Source of the DNA: Notospermus geniculatus
Lineage: Eukaryota > Nemertea > Pilidiophora > Heteronemertea > Lineidae
Reading direction: 5' to 3'
Assembly (NCBI GenBank): GCA_002633025.1
Contig: NMRB01001201.1
Coordinates: 150,325-214,324, forward strand
Length of the DNA stretch: 64,000 nt
The notes under the pieces were generated by a model, which saw only the letters and a program-made list of their open reading frames with translations, ran no database searches and had not been told where the DNA came from. The position numbers and the translations under genes were made by a program. Below are positions 23,591 through 36,975 of this stretch, in pieces; position 1 is the first letter of the stretch, and each line of letters opens with the position of its first letter.

Positions 23591-23696
23591 GGCCTGTTTC
23601 ATAAAGTGACTTTAAGCTAATGGCACCATTAATTCAATGCATTTTTCATTTGGTTAAAGGTAACATTAGCTTAAAGTCACTTTATGAAACAGCCCC
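23591..23696. mobile_element. 106-bp fold-back element, GGCCTGTTTCATAAAG ends
   Basis: Nearly perfect 35-bp arms start GGCCTGTTTCATAAAGTGAC and mirror at the right end, with a loop rich in AAT. Termini of this kind (GGGCC, then TTTCATAAAG) recur in many animal MITEs. The next 70 bp to the right carry a copy of the CACCCAGGTGA motif. Confidence 0.93.
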
Positions 23697-23764
23697 CTGG
23701 TCAACTCTTACGGTGGTTTTCCTGGAACATCGACTTGACACTTGTTCGTTCTTCAGGTGGTAAA

Positions 23765-23798
23765 TTCACCCAGGTGAGCTCATGGTCCATGGACCATT
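23765..23798. repeat. palindromic motif copy 1
   Basis: TTCACCCAGGTGAGCT followed directly by CATGGTCCATGGACCATTTC. The same block occurs at 39585-39621 and 55451-55482, and its second half inside the element at 63754-63892. It combines a CAGGTG E-box-like palindrome with a CATGGTCCATGGACCAT palindrome. Flanks differ between copies. Confidence 0.85.
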
Positions 23799-25388
23799 TC
23801 ATCTGTCGCTTTTGGGCCCCGACATCTTTGCTTCTACGGAGATTTCGTGCGTGCGCAGTATTTGGCAGGCGAACCAACGTGATTGGCCGCGAGGTAAGAA
23901 TTTGCCTACCAGATAACAGTGCGCATGCGCGAGTTTCGAGAAATCAAAGATGGCGGGGACCGTCGAAAGGGTGAGATATAAAGCAGTTATTGTGTGAACG
24001 CCGAGCATGAATTTCGGTGACTGACTTCTTAGACGAAAAATACGATGTGATCATCAAATCTACGAACAATACTCCCTTGACACATCGAGACAGCACTTCT
24101 TTTCAGCTGCAGATGAAGTGTCAGGCCCAATGTCTACATCATGCTGCTGTGGAGTATCGCTACAGACGGTTTATCCTGACTAAAAGATTATCATTGTCTC
24201 TTGCGGCTAGTCTCACCTGTCATATCCATGCAACATAAAACTGCTGCAGCAGTGGCTCTGGTATTGTCCACGCAAATGAAGTGTCACAACCGATTTCAAT
24301 CAGTGCACAGATCAGGTAACAGAGGTCATCGGGTGGCTGGCCATATTACCCGGTTTGTACAAATTAGGTTCTATACAGAGTTGTCCGGGAATCGGGGTAA
24401 TATTCGTAAGGCATTTCAGGTGCACCTTGCAACAAATGATGGATTGGTTTTATAACCCTCTGCATCATCCTCGCCCCCCCCCCCTGAAGGCAGCGGTGAA
24501 GGAACAGGACGCGACACATGATCGAGAGGCCGCGGATTCGATACCCTGTCGAGTCGCCGCGGTCTGAAAGGATTGGGTCAGCGTTGAATGAGCAGCTCCT
24601 TAAGTTCCTTCGGCGGGTTACCAGTTACTCGAGAAACTGGGGTGATCACGTGAAGTGCTTTGAGACAGCATCAATGGAGACCACTATAAGAAGCCTCACA
24701 CTTACAATAACATTACTTAACTCAAGAAGATCTTGCGGAGTAACACCAAAAATAGATAAGAGAGGATCCCTTATCTGTTTTTGGTAATACGTAAACATAT
24801 GAACTGGTATCTGATGTTCACTCCGAATTACAGCTGAGCTACTTTTTTCAGTCTTTCCAATTCCCAAGAATTTCAAATCGGCTTCGATCGACGATCCATC
24901 CAACCATGCTGCTGTTGGTTGCAAATTTATCTGTGTTTGCTATTACTCTATCATCAATATAGTCGTCGCCTTTGTGCATATCACAGGATGATGAAGCTCA
25001 CATTCTTGTCGTCCCTGGTGCCTGAATCACTGATATGAAGAATGTGCCAACAAAGATGTTGATGGTATCAAAAGTCATCAATAAAAATTTAATGAATTTA
25101 TAGTCGCATGAACTACATGACTAATATTCACCAGGACGTATTCTGGTTCTGTAGAAAGATCGTTTATGTACTCAGTCAAGTTTGCCGTGGGAATGAATGA
25201 GGTTTAGCGATGAATCTGTGCCATTTAAAAACCTAACATGTGTCGAGTGAAGACGGAAGATTGAAGCAGCTTTTTGAAAATGCTTTGGCACAAAGCTACA
25301 AGACGTTTTGTGAAATCAGGGCGAGTCCAGGGGAGGGGGTTTTTACTTATAAGAAATGTTTGACGTTGACTGCGCAATTCTGACGACT
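23799..25388. other. no supported gene; poly-C and one tRNA-T-arm-like word
   Basis: A run of about 13 C lies at 24473-24486. GGATTCGATACCC near 24534 resembles a B box but has no partner. Frames are short and overlapping. Confidence 0.35.
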
Positions 25389-25628
25389 ATAGCCTAGTTC
25401 ATACTTCGACGCAAGACCATCGGCGTCCGACGCGCGATCAAATCTGGACGCCGACTTTGCGGAATTGATTCAGAGTCCAGCGTACTTTAGCGACGGCGAC
25501 CCGTTATGAAATGACTCAAGTAATTACAGCCTCGCGATCGAACGCTGACCAAATCGTACGACGGGGTCGGCGTCGAACGCAAGATCGCGCGTCGGTCGCC
25601 GGCGATGTTCGTGCGTCGAATAGGCTTT
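25389..25628. mobile_element. 240-bp inverted-repeat element with CpG-rich arms
   Basis: Arms of about 50 bp pair with a 4-bp indel. The left arm reads AGCCTA, TTCGACGCA, ATCGGCG, CGACGCGCGATC in order, and the right arm mirrors it up to TAGGCT. The interior repeats CGACGGCGAC-like words. The high CpG content contrasts sharply with the neighbours. The 84-codon frame at 25511-25765 is an artefact. Confidence 0.85.
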
Positions 25629-26213
25629 GGTTGGAACGGACCGTGAATGTTCTAGAGGTGGCACAGCTCCTGATGATAAAGTGCCAATGTCCTCAGGCGG
25701 TGTTCATCTTCCTCTCTCATCTGTTCCCATGTGTCCGCCTTCTTACAATATTTACATCAAGCTAATAGTCTGTCATATACAATGTGTTGTTTAAGGTTAT
25801 CTACAGGGGTACCTCGGGACCTCGTCTCATCAATTCACCGCACCGTGATCTCAAGGTGTGTAACCTTTGCATGCGAAGCATTCGTAAAAAACAAATCCAC
25901 TTCCTAGCTGTCATGGTAGACGACTTTCGTCGATGATCTTCTGTCAAGCTGTCATTGCGCTATGTATTTAGAATACAATGCACCGCATCTACGCGGAGTG
26001 TACTGTACATAAGTACATGCCTCTGACAGCAAGAGCCTTCTCGTACATGTACACCACATTTCTTGGAATTGTCCCAAACACGGATGGATACTGAGTGTAT
26101 TAAAAAAACTCAGAAACAGAGATGGTTTGGCGGCCATTTTTGATCCTGCTAACACCAAAATATTAAGTTATCTTGGTGGTTAAAGTTACTGTTAAGTTAA
26201 CGCTACTTTTAAG

Positions 26214-26310
26214 TTATCTTTTTTGTGCAACTGAAAACTAACATTTTGGGACAAGTTAACGCCAAGATAAACAGATAGTGATTTTTAAGTCTTGTGCAAC
26301 TGGCCCCAGC
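26214..26310. mobile_element. solo end of a GGTTGCACAA-type fold-back element
   Basis: The right end TTGTGCAACTGGCCCCAG matches the terminus of the complete element at 49929-50090 in reverse. A second TTGTGCAACTG lies about 70 bp to its left, both followed by GTTAAC-containing blocks, so the copy is rearranged or truncated. Confidence 0.6.
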
Positions 26311-29300
26311 TCTGAAAGAGACCTGGGTGGCACAGTTTGAAACTTCTTGGGGACAAGCCTCTAAGGGGCCGTACCTAGGTGGCCGTAACTCAAATATACC
26401 CTCTGTCCATGTTTGAAACAAACCTTGTTGGAAAGGGTTAAAGAGTCTACTTATTCTTCAGGCTGGATGACGGTGACGAAATATCACCTTTCCTTGGGTG
26501 TCAAGATGAGGGTAGAGAAACTTACCCTTCTTCCAATCAGCTAATAGAGCGGCCTACTACTTAAACTCGTTCCCATTCCAAAGGGATATCTCAGTCCAAT
26601 CACCTTAGACGAAGATCCGTAATGGCCAACTCTTTCCTCAAGAGCCTCTTTCGGCCTTAACAAATAACACACCGATTGATGGATGCATTTCTTTGACTTT
26701 CCTTTGTTGACAACCCGAACGGAAATAAACTCGATCTACAGGTTTTTTTCACCCTAACGTTGGCGAGAGTGTGTGTACATTCACTACTCTATCATCTACA
26801 TTAGACCATTCTACGATGGTAAAAAAACTCTTTGATTGATACTGCCACTTTGAATCCTATATTGAGGAGAATTACACAGATTTCTTGAACAGAATTAGAA
26901 TGACGGAGGTACTTACTTCTCGTATTAGTCTAGGGCATGTCTGCCGAGTTTCCTTCACAGAGGGCGGCTTACCATGATTGATAAACCTGTTTTATTCTCC
27001 ATTGTTGATATAGATAACGCCATAATGGCCTCCCGAACAGCAAAAGCAATTTTCCCAGCTTCTCCGAATTTATTGCTGGTACGAGTTGCCGTAACTCACA
27101 ATAAACAGCTATTTCTCGTTTTCCTGACCGTACGCCACTGAGACGATTCTGGTGTTTTTTTTTCGGTTTGATTGTGATGGTATCACTACTGGGCGATACG
27201 TGCTCGGTCTTCAAAAAAAACTTCTCATTGACGGTTGTAGAGCCAGCGACAATGCGGCTAGATCTGATAGTTTGGTTTGTAGAAAGTTACAGGGTCATAA
27301 GACCCCTGTCGTCCAACCTTGCAGGTTCATTAAATGTACTCGGCCTTCATACTCCTGAACAATTTGGCAGTGCTCTGGATGCTGACTCAAAAAATACAAC
27401 AGGTACATGTAAGTAGTCAGACTTGCCTTGTTCATCTTAGTCTCCCGGGGCAGCCGTAGTGCCGCACCTCTTTTAAATCACCGCGCCACTAACGTTGAAG
27501 TGGCGAGAAGCGGTATTGAGACGACTGCATGGAGTCTAAGTTCATCTTATCTAGGAATGTCATCGAGATTCCTTCTCAACATTGAACAGTCACCACGAGC
27601 CATGGCAAAAACATCGTTCGACGCTTGTGTCCAGTCATTTCCACCAACACGTTCGGACATGTCGGACATGTTTGGTCAGGATTTTTCCCTCGTTTGCGAT
27701 TGGGAGGATCAAGAAAGCAGATCTTCTGACTTCTTCTAATGTCATTGGTCAGTCTGGTATGGAATATCGAAAGATCCCGGGGGTCGGCCATCTCAGAACG
27801 TGCCCTGAAGCCTAATCTGACTTCTGTTTGTTGTAAGGGAATGAAAGCAAATGAATTCATGGGACGGATCATGATATTTTCTGCTTGGCAAAACTGGACA
27901 AGCTTGACATCCATCACTTATGGGCAAGAAAGCAAACGTCGAAGGAAAAAAGTTGTTGGAACAGGCAGTGTCTTCTGTGATCCACTTTTTGCTGATCATT
28001 GTGTAGTGTTCAGCAGTTGATGATGTCTGTGATGAGGAAGGACTTGATGCTAGTTGAAGATGATGATCATTTTTTCGCCCTCATAACCTTCTCCGAAGGT
28101 AGGAGATTTCAAGCGGCTGTAGGCAGTATATTCACCGTGATATTGCTCAACTATCTGACGTATCGGTTTGGTCAATCGAAGGAACAAAACAGCAATCCTG
28201 GTGACTGCTTTACCACGACTCGCTGAACACTGGCTGGAGACCCATTCATCATCTGTCCGCCCCGTATACTTGCTCAAGACCGGAGACCTATTCCCTCGGC
28301 GTCACGGACACTGCCATCGTTTTGTCATTTCTCAGTCTGACAATGGCCTCATTCATAAGAATAATTAGGTATCGGTCTCAGTCCGACTACTTAATGTCAT
28401 TGGATAACCGTAGCATCACTCACCTAAGAAATACATATGTCATTAATTTCTCGTTCGTCAGGGTCGGTTTTCTTTCATATCATTACCGTTCCTATAACCG
28501 CTAATCTTTCTACCATTAGTCATTCACCATTTCCATCAAATGAGGCAAATGATCTGTTGTCCCAAAGTCCCGTGATAAATGACCATTCCTCCCAATCTCT
28601 TGCCTTACCTTCAACTTTGTCTGACTGGTCCCCACACCTTCCAAAGACAGATGGGCTTCCCAGACAACCGCCAGCTTCACCACCCACCTTCTGGGAGACG
28701 CTTTCTCCATAGTAAATAATAGTCTGACAGGCCCCAAGTTCTCAGAGGTGGACGACGGCACGGCCCTACTTGACAAATTATGATCGAGGATGTCACCACC
28801 CGGTCCATTCCTTGACAGTCAATTTCCCCTCTGTTTAGACAGATGCTCATCGTGACAGGTTGGGCCCCAAGAAGCTGATTTGCTTTCTTAAAGACCTTCC
28901 ATGTTTTTTACATTCGGAGTAATCATTTAGTGACCATTTCACTCTGTCGTGACATCTACATGTATCTAGTGTTGTGCCCTACTGCCGTTGTCATTCACAC
29001 TGGAGATCCGTGTCATGTTCTTGTAATGCACCTATCGCCATGGGATATAGCCATGGGGTTGTAAGGTTTCATCCAGCAGAAACCTTAAGAAGTCTCATTG
29101 GTTCGGCTGCCGCCAAAATGGAGGCCTGAAAAATGAGGAAACTGTAACGTGACAGAGTGTAAACAGCTGATCACGTTGTGCGCTTCAAAAAACATCATCC
29201 AGCCACCTGAACCTCTCACATCAGGAGTCAAAAATGTATCCACGGCTTACCCAGCCACAAAAATTCATTTATGCACACTCTAACAAGATGAATGATTCCA

Positions 29301-31167
29301 TTCTATTGAATCAGCGGCAAACCTTTCTCTGATTCGTAGTCTAATTTAGCCAATCCAATACGCTAACCTTATCAGCAAAGGCAAGATCGACAACAGGTGC
29401 ATACGAAGAAGAACAATACCGTAGACAATCCACTTTGCAAGACAACAATCCCTTCCTTTCCCTCCAAGAGACGAGGGCTGGCCAGTACAGCAGGGAATTC
29501 GAGCTTTTTACCGCCAGGAACTGATCTCCGCAAAACTATCTCCAATGGCTGCTATCTCATTATTGTTGATAACGAGATGACGTGTTGCCGTCAACATATC
29601 ATTCAAATTGGCGATGGTCATTCCTTTCGCGGGAGGTTTTTCTTCGAGATGGACTCTGCTTACGTTGGTACAATTTCTGTTCGCGTATTGGAGGTAATTT
29701 CGCAAAATATTGGAGATAGTTTGGCGGCGATCTTGTCTTTGCTTCATCATTGTAAATTATCGGTAGTTGCTCTCCTTTTCGTTTTATCGATATCTCTTCT
29801 TTTCCTTTTAGTCATCTCCTTAAAAATACCCATCTTTCGCTACCATCTGTGCATGCCAACTGCTTAAAAACAGCAATTTGTATCTTGGGAAAAGTCAAAG
29901 GTTTTCTTCTGAAAGGTGTATCATCATAGAATTGGGTAAATTGCTGGAATTATGGGGAACTGGGGAGCCAGGAATAAAGTATGATGGTGATTTATAGTAC
30001 AGGTAAGGCAATGGTTGTGCCATAATTCAGTGTACGTGTATGACCACAAAACTAATATAGAGTGTCGGTCGTTTCCGCTCCCTGGTGCCACTGACCTATA
30101 GGTCAGAGCTTTGAAATAGGCCACGCCTTCTAAAAAGTGGTTCTGGTTGCGATGGCATTGGCATTAATGAGGGTGCGGTTGAATGGGTCGAGATTCGTCC
30201 ATTCCAAATTGATAAGGGTAATGATCACCAATGGAACTAGTCATTATCAGACTGCCTCTCAAGAATATTCACCATCACGCAATAACTCTATCTCCGGTGT
30301 AAACCTAGGCTGATGGCCAAGTGCCATCCATTGGTAACATCTTCCAAGAATTGGACTCGTTGTGTCTTATGGTTCTCTCAAATATAGAGAGAGGCATTCT
30401 GCTACTTAAATCAAAATACTAGTCTACATTGTTCGTTAGTATTTAAGGCAGTTTGGATGCGAAGGGGGAAAACGCATCTTCATCAAAATAGTATGATGTT
30501 GGCCGGTCGTAGGATGTCCCGGTGATGACAGTACAATACGGTCAATCTCGTCATCGTGTTCTCTACAGGAACGAGATGGCATCTCCGATCATCTCCGCGG
30601 TTAGGAATTATTATTACCCTCTTTCACCGGGAGATAATCATCTGATGGTAAGAATGCCATGAAACTAGTCTGTGTCCAGAGTAATGCATGAGACGATAAC
30701 CAGGAAAGCTAATCTCTCTAAAGCTTGCTTACCTATTAGTATTCCACGAGCCTGGATAGGTGTCAACTAATCAATGAAGGGTATTCTCCCTTCAACTTGA
30801 TCGGCGGCGATGTCGCAACACTGCCCGGGGGTTAGTTGGATGAGGTTTTGGGCAGTTGAATGAGATTTTAGGACGTAACACCTACCACTTGAACGGTTGT
30901 CGGAGAATTAGTTCCATCAGAGTGACAGACAACTCAGTGGTCCATACATCGTCACTGATGGGTGCAGGATCATAAGGTCGCTCTTCTCGTGGCTGGAGCT
31001 GAGGAGCCATTTTTTTGCTGATGAACATTTTGTTGGCGGATTTGTTCAGGAATAGTCTTCAAACGACTCTATGGCTTCATAAACTTTTATTTTCCAGGCG
31101 CTGATGGTTGTTGGAATCTCACGACAGCGATTCACCAAAAGGTAGGTTTGCATTCTTGTTCTATAAG
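26311..31167. other. nearly 5 kb with no supported gene or repeat
   Basis: The longest frame is 156 codons (29397-29867, plus, ending in a hydrophobic run SVVALLFVLSISLLFLLVIS). About one such frame is expected by chance. Dense overlapping frames at 27428-28020 occur on both strands. No inverted or tandem repeat was noticed. Confidence 0.35.
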
Positions 31168-31361
31168 TCAAAGGGCGCTCCTCCACGCGAGAGGGTTCTC
31201 GCTCAAGTTGGCCAGTATCTGGGGTAACTCAGCTGTAGAAAATGGGCGGTCATTTGCCACTGGTCAAGGCGTAAACCGTAAGGAAACCAACCATGGTGAA
31301 TACCCATCGGAAGCCAACTCGCCCAAGAAACTCTCACGTAGCGGAGCGCCTCTAGTAGACA
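31168..31361. mobile_element. family A fold-back element, uninterrupted
   Basis: Arms start GGGCGCTCCTCCACGCGAG and mirror at the right end (CACGTAGCGGAGCGCC), with paired AAGTTGGC and GCCAACTC. This is the uninterrupted counterpart of 1398-1850, with GTAGAAAAT and CACTGGTCAAGG about 14 bp apart. Confidence 0.85.
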
Positions 31362-31742
31362 TTGGTTTTGCGTAGGAGGCCAATGAAAGAATGTGGATCG
31401 AATCATTTACATGACAATTTGTGTTCTCTGTATATATGCGTGTCTCCTTTGCCAAAAATTTCCAATATCTGGCAACACTTTCCTGCACGAACCTGGCACT
31501 AATTTCAATATCTTGGGATACATTCCCAGACTCGTAACGATTTGGTGCGCCAAGTAATTCGGCCGCCATCTCAAGCATGAAACAAGAGGTTATCACTTGT
31601 CACTAGCCATAATAAGCATTCGGCTGATGTGAACGTAGGGAGAATGGAGACAGGTACTCTATAAACAATCACCTGTACATGTAAGAACGGCATCAGGCAT
31701 GTATTTGCAGTTAGTAGAAGGACGAGAAACGAGTTGAAGGGC

Positions 31743-31871
31743 GGGGCCGTATTTAGCGGGGGGGGGGGGGAAACCAAAAAATGTGATTTTCATGCGGGTT
31801 TTGTTTTGGCCCAAAAAAAAACCGGCAAAAAAGTCTTCTGGCCCCAGGACCAAAAAGGTAAATACGGCACT
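31743..31871. mobile_element. inverted-repeat element with GCCGTATTTA ends and poly-G
   Basis: Left end GGGCCGTATTTA pairs with right end TAAATACGGC. The inside includes a run of about 13 G and a run of 9 A. The ends fit a common animal MITE type, but only about 12 bp are paired and no target duplication is clear. Confidence 0.55.
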
Positions 31872-31989
31872 GAAGGCCTCACGTAAGTTTCAAAATCTAG
31901 CAGCTTGTAGCTACTCACAACGAGTAGCACAAGAGCAAGATTAAACCACTCCCTCTAAAACCTCTGTATCATGAAGCAAAGTTAGCCAA

Positions 31990-32090
31990 CAACATGACAT
32001 CCATTTGGTGGGATTCGAACCAGCGACCAAGGAACCTTTTCTTCTTCACTAGTGACTGTAACTAGTCACCACACATTGATTTCCATGTGG
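31990..32090 (-). mobile_element. tRNA-related SINE head fragment
   Basis: Read on the minus strand, a perfect B box GGTTCGAATCC followed by CACC lies about 40 bp downstream of a TGGTGACTAGT stretch in A-box position. It does not fold into a full tRNA as far as I can see. It differs from the SINE at 45-51 kb. Confidence 0.4.
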
Positions 32091-35000
32091 TCACATGATC
32101 TGGTTAATGACAGACCAGAATACGTCAAAAAACTAGACGTTGTCCGGAAACCAACCACCAGATACAGGAAACCCTCGTTTGCCTGTGGGTTAGGCCTGGC
32201 ATATGATTGGCCGCAGTGCTGATCTTGAAAAAATGCCGGTCGGCAGTTTTCCTCAGAATTAGATACCTAATACTGAAGATTCCATCTAAAAGATGTTGTG
32301 GTACAACTTCCTTACCGTTTTCCACCAGGGGTTAATTCAGCCATTCCTCTCTCCACATCTGACGTCCCTTACTGAGCCAGTTACCATCTTTTCTCTTGTT
32401 TTGAATCCACCAAGCTAATCTTATTGGAAACCTGATAAAAAACCAGTGTTGTGGAGATAATTAGCTTTCGACTTCAAAGGCAGCCTTGTCTCGAATACTA
32501 AGTTTGGCTTTTCACTCTCGATATTCATGACCGAGAATATTATTTGACCAATTTGTTTTATCTACAGTTTTATGTGTTGTCAGTAATGGCCAATTATGAC
32601 CCGGTGGAATTCCGTTATTATATTCCCGACCATCTTATATTGTTTATATGCCCATTGTATGTCCCACATCTGATTTTTTGGCAACCTTGCAGATCCTACC
32701 CCCAATTTACGAGTCGAGGGATTCTGATTGAAAATAAATGATGATCATGAGCCAGGATTCAGCCACAGATGTGGTGATGATAGGCCTATAAATGATTATA
32801 AGTGAATTCGTATCAGGTAGTGGGAAACCGGCGCCAACGAAAGTCTTGACTATCAAATCTGTTCCCTTTCTATCAGAATCAAGTCTGACTTCGCAGTTGA
32901 CAATTCACAATTCACTTTCACCTGCACCAATCTGAAAAATAACTTAATGCAGTTAATTTCAACAGTTAAAAATTTAATGTGCGGCGTACGATCTCATTAG
33001 CAGCAGTTTCATCGAGCAGTTGTAGCATTTCTGCCGTTTATTTTTTTTCAAAAGTTGAAGCACTAATCAAGACAGACAATGACATTTTCTGACGAACTTA
33101 ATATCTTCCTCGACTTCATCAGAGGCGTTTACAGAATTAGTAACACGAATCCAAAGATCTGTCATTATTCTGTATAATTAAGACAAGGAAAGCTGCAGGG
33201 CATAGACGCTGATATGGCGAGATTTAATTGAAGCATTTAGGTTGCCATTACATCAGTATATGTGTTATATTTCCCCCGCAGTAGCCTCTATAATAAAAAT
33301 TTCTTAGTGTGGGTAGCGGAACGACAAGGAACTAGTCTAAGAAATCAGCATCTCATTCAGTGTGAAAGGAGTCCAAAGTTACCAGAGTGTTCCCATGTAA
33401 AGAGGTGCCTCTCAGTCATTTTTTAACACGTTCCGCTGCGCCACATCAAAACAATACTTAGACTACATACCCTCTGTGCAGTCCTTGTTCCAGCAGTATT
33501 AATGTCGTAACAGTCATCGCCTATAATTCATTTACGTGTATTCTCAAGTGGTGGTGCGCTCTTTTAGATAAGCACCGTTTTTTACCCGTCAGTAAAATGT
33601 CGGTAGCAAATGTGAGGAAGTTACTGAAGCATGTACCTCCAAAGTAAGAGGGGGTTTCTTAAAGATAATGTATCACGACTTCATTGTTTACATTCAATGT
33701 TTGTAAACATGGATGTTTGCATTATGTTATTTTGGACTTTTGGGACATACCAACCCACCAAATTGAATACTTTCGGTATCAAAAGTATTTAGATGGACAC
33801 CAACAAATTACTCATAAGACAAAGAAAGAATGGACACAAACAAACAAAATGTAAATAAACAATGATTTTCGTGGCCCGACGACGGACGCTGCACCACGAC
33901 AATAGCTCACCGCAAAAATGAACCTGGAAAGCCTGAAGTAATGTAGTTGGAACGAAGATTCACTATTGTATGAAATCATTCATCCAATATCGTTGTACGA
34001 TGCTTGAAGAATGAGACCAGTTCTACATTGTATTTTACTGAAGGAAACACTCAGGGCAGCAGCTTTTCCTGCACGTTTTTCCAAATGGATGGGGGATATA
34101 GTAGTTGTAGTACTAACAACGAGAAACTTCCAAAAGAAGCTTCAAGCGATATGGTGGACGTAACAGCTCTTTATTTGTCCCTGAATGGCATCAGGTATAA
34201 GACAGTTTTCCATGTCATGAATGATTTTGATGTTAATCTTTCGTCGCTTCGCCTGACCTGAGTTTCTCAAGTCGAAGTCAGCCCCGGCAGTAATCGTATT
34301 CACATTTCACTTGACTGGCCAAGATGACTGTGCTTTGTGCCTGTTTTCTCATGTGTCAGCGCCACCAGAAAGGTACCCTGGCAAAGCTCGGGGTTTGCTA
34401 AGTTTGCTTCTGGTACTTTTTCGCGCCTTTTGTATTGTAAGCGGTATACATGTACTTTTTGCCTGAAGTGTATGTTCCCCTGTCGGAGTTAGTATCACAA
34501 TGGGTAAGCTCCACCTCCCGCAGGAATATTCCTATGTCAAAATGTGCGCTGAAAAGATATTCTAATGAAAAAAGTGTGAATAAGTGCTTAATCCTGCCGT
34601 GCCAGTGAGTGCAGGCAATGCCTTGGGGACATCTGTATTGCATGATAGTTTAAGAGTCAGAGTAAATATTACATGAGAGGCATATTGTAACGATAAAATA
34701 AGAAGTTGAAATGTAATGTAATACGTTTTCTCATGTCTTGAAGAATATGCGAGTTTGTGTGATTGGTAATGACTGAATCATCAGGAAATCTTCGCCTTTG
34801 AGCTGAACTTGTGGAAATATAATCCCCAGCGATCCACTACTCAAACAAAGATCACTCAAGCGTGAGCCTAATTCTAAGAACAGCTAATTGCTGTGCATTG
34901 TGCAAGGCTCTTAGTACCGGTCTTTATACCAATAAATACAAGAAACAAGGAACAAGTCAGGACTATGTAAACAAACTAATGGCTGAGTAAACATACTGCA

Positions 35001-36155
35001 TTGATAATCCTTACCCCGATTTGCTGAGCATATCGGGGTGAGAACTGGAATTCAGACAGTGGCAAAGAAAACGTAATGATAACATTCGTTAATGTGTGCC
35101 AAGGAAGCAAAAGTACGGTAAGGGAGTTGCATGGGGTGACCGTGATTCCAATTTGGTAAAGTTGAGTTCGAATGAGTTGTGGCGAAAGGTTACATGATCA
35201 GTGTGATGCTTGAACAAAAAAAAGAATCAGTCAACGTACGAAATCTCTTTATGAGCTGAAGCCCGATGAGGTTAAACTGCTAATGCTTTTAGCTGCGTTT
35301 AAAAAAATACTTCGACCGCAGCGTACCAGGAAAAAATGAACCGTATGATACTGATATTTTTAGATTCTTATGTTGGAGATGCTTTTACTTGTATCGATTA
35401 TTAAAAAAAAGAAAAAATGTTGACGACAATACATGATGTTGTGTTCTAATTAAAAATATTCAGCAGGTATTACCGGTTGGGTTTTGGGCCAGGGGGGAAT
35501 TCGTCCCTCACATCCATTACTGGTACATCTTCACAGCAGATAACGAGCATAATTTGTTAAAAATCGCATAACTATTTCACGAAATGCCCATATCTGGAGG
35601 CATATGATATCACATTGTTGGAGAGAACGTAACTTTCCGTATGTTGGTAGTTTTTTCCTTCTTTTTCACCGAGTAATTCCCATGAGATCCCCCTCGGGTA
35701 ATCGGGGATAATGCCATCTACTGGCGGTTAGAACAATCATTTTTAATATCCATATCTCTAAGAAAAGATGACAAATATTAGCTAAGATTTTTCTGAACAT
35801 TTTAGGTAAAAAAATCTTGCCAGCGCATACAGAGTGACGTGATAAACACATTATCACTTGACATCCGTCCGGATGGGCGTTTGATGCCAAGTAAAACTTG
35901 CCTTTCCAACTACTCTTCTTTTCTGTAACTTTCATAACTTTCTTGATGTGAAGCTGAACAAGATAGAGGACTGAAACCAAGGCATGATCGGCAAACTTCT
36001 TGCACTGGGAAGTTTACCATTGAAAACTTGTTTCCTGGTTCATCAAGTGCTAAATTCCCGAATATCATCCACAGAGCTGATAAAACATGACATTCAACAC
36101 GTTTCAGTTCGAGTGCTAAGTATTTGGTCTGGGTTCTCATGGAACACATCCTGAC
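32091..36155. other. 4 kb with no supported gene or repeat
   Basis: AT-rich unique sequence with short frames only. A small TGTTTACAT-ATGTTTGTAAACA inverted motif lies at about 33687-33710. Confidence 0.4.
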
Positions 36156-36363
36156 GAAATCAGGTCCGACCGCACAGAAAGTCCGATAGTGCTTTCGGTG
36201 CCTATGGGCTGTTTAGTTAATGGGAAAATGCGTTATAATAACTGCCGATAGGCGCGGGCAGCGCTATCGGACTTTCTGTGCGGTCGGCCCAGGTCCTCCT
36301 AGCATCGCTCCCTAGAGCCTCGTGCGTGCGAGCTAGGAAGGGCTGCTAAGAGGACCTGATTTC
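36156..36363. mobile_element. outer fold-back element hosting a second hairpin
   Basis: The outer arms are GAAATCAGGTCC (36156-36167) against GGACCTGATTTC (36352-36363). After removal of the inner element the left arm continues TCCTAGCATCGCTCCCTAG, which mirrors CTAGGAAGGGCTGCTAAGAGG on the right (two short mismatches). Arms are about 30 bp and the loop is CpG-rich. Confidence 0.85.
36164..36289. mobile_element. 126-bp hairpin inserted in the outer element
   Basis: Arms GTCCGACCGCACAGAAAGTC and its mirror (ending GTGCGGTCGGCC) frame a loop of about 70 bp. CAG occurs on both sides (36161-36163 and 36290-36292). Excising the element with one CAG makes the outer arm continuous, so the order of insertion is readable. 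Confidence 0.88.
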
Positions 36364-36975
36364 TTAAGGATGATGGAAGAAGTCAAACAACGTGTTCCAA
36401 TGGCCATAATCACCAAGTTTTCCTGCTCGTTTCGTAATTGTTTTCAGTTTTACCTAGTTAGGCACTGGCCAGTCTTCCATGTTGCCCAAAACACTGCCAT
36501 TGGTGCAAACTGGGGCAACCGAGAAACTTTCGCTATTTGTTCTTGTTTATTCGGCTTAATACGTGGGCAAACTTCGAAAGCATCATCAGTAATCCATTGG
36601 CCGAATTCTTGACAATGGACAGGCGCTGGCCAGGTTGGCCATCATTTGATTCGTCATCGCCAGACCAACAGTTGGGACCGGGCAATGACCAGCTTATATT
36701 GGCCTGACGTTAATTAATCATATATTTATCTATTTAGTATTTATCTCATAATCTGTGATTTGGTTGATGTCTGAGTTATTGCTTTGTCTCGTGTGATGGC
36801 ACTTGGAGGCGTGTCTCCTCCGCAAGCCGGCGTCATGTGACAAACCTGCCAAACCTGGAAATTCTCGGCTCGATACCCAATTTGAGGACATTTTGTAGAT
36901 TTTGTGACAGTGGTGTACACTCTAGAGGAGGGCAAAGTCCATTTTCGCATCATTCACAATAAAATAGAGGAATAC
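36364..36975. other. no gene or repeat seen
   Basis: Short frames on both strands, including 80 codons at 36370-36612 (plus). Nothing further was noticed. Confidence 0.4.

Noticed and set aside
29397-29867. 156-codon plus frame ending in a hydrophobic run
   Set aside because: About one frame of this length is expected by chance. There is no splice or start context, and an 80-codon frame is open on the other strand (29508-29750).
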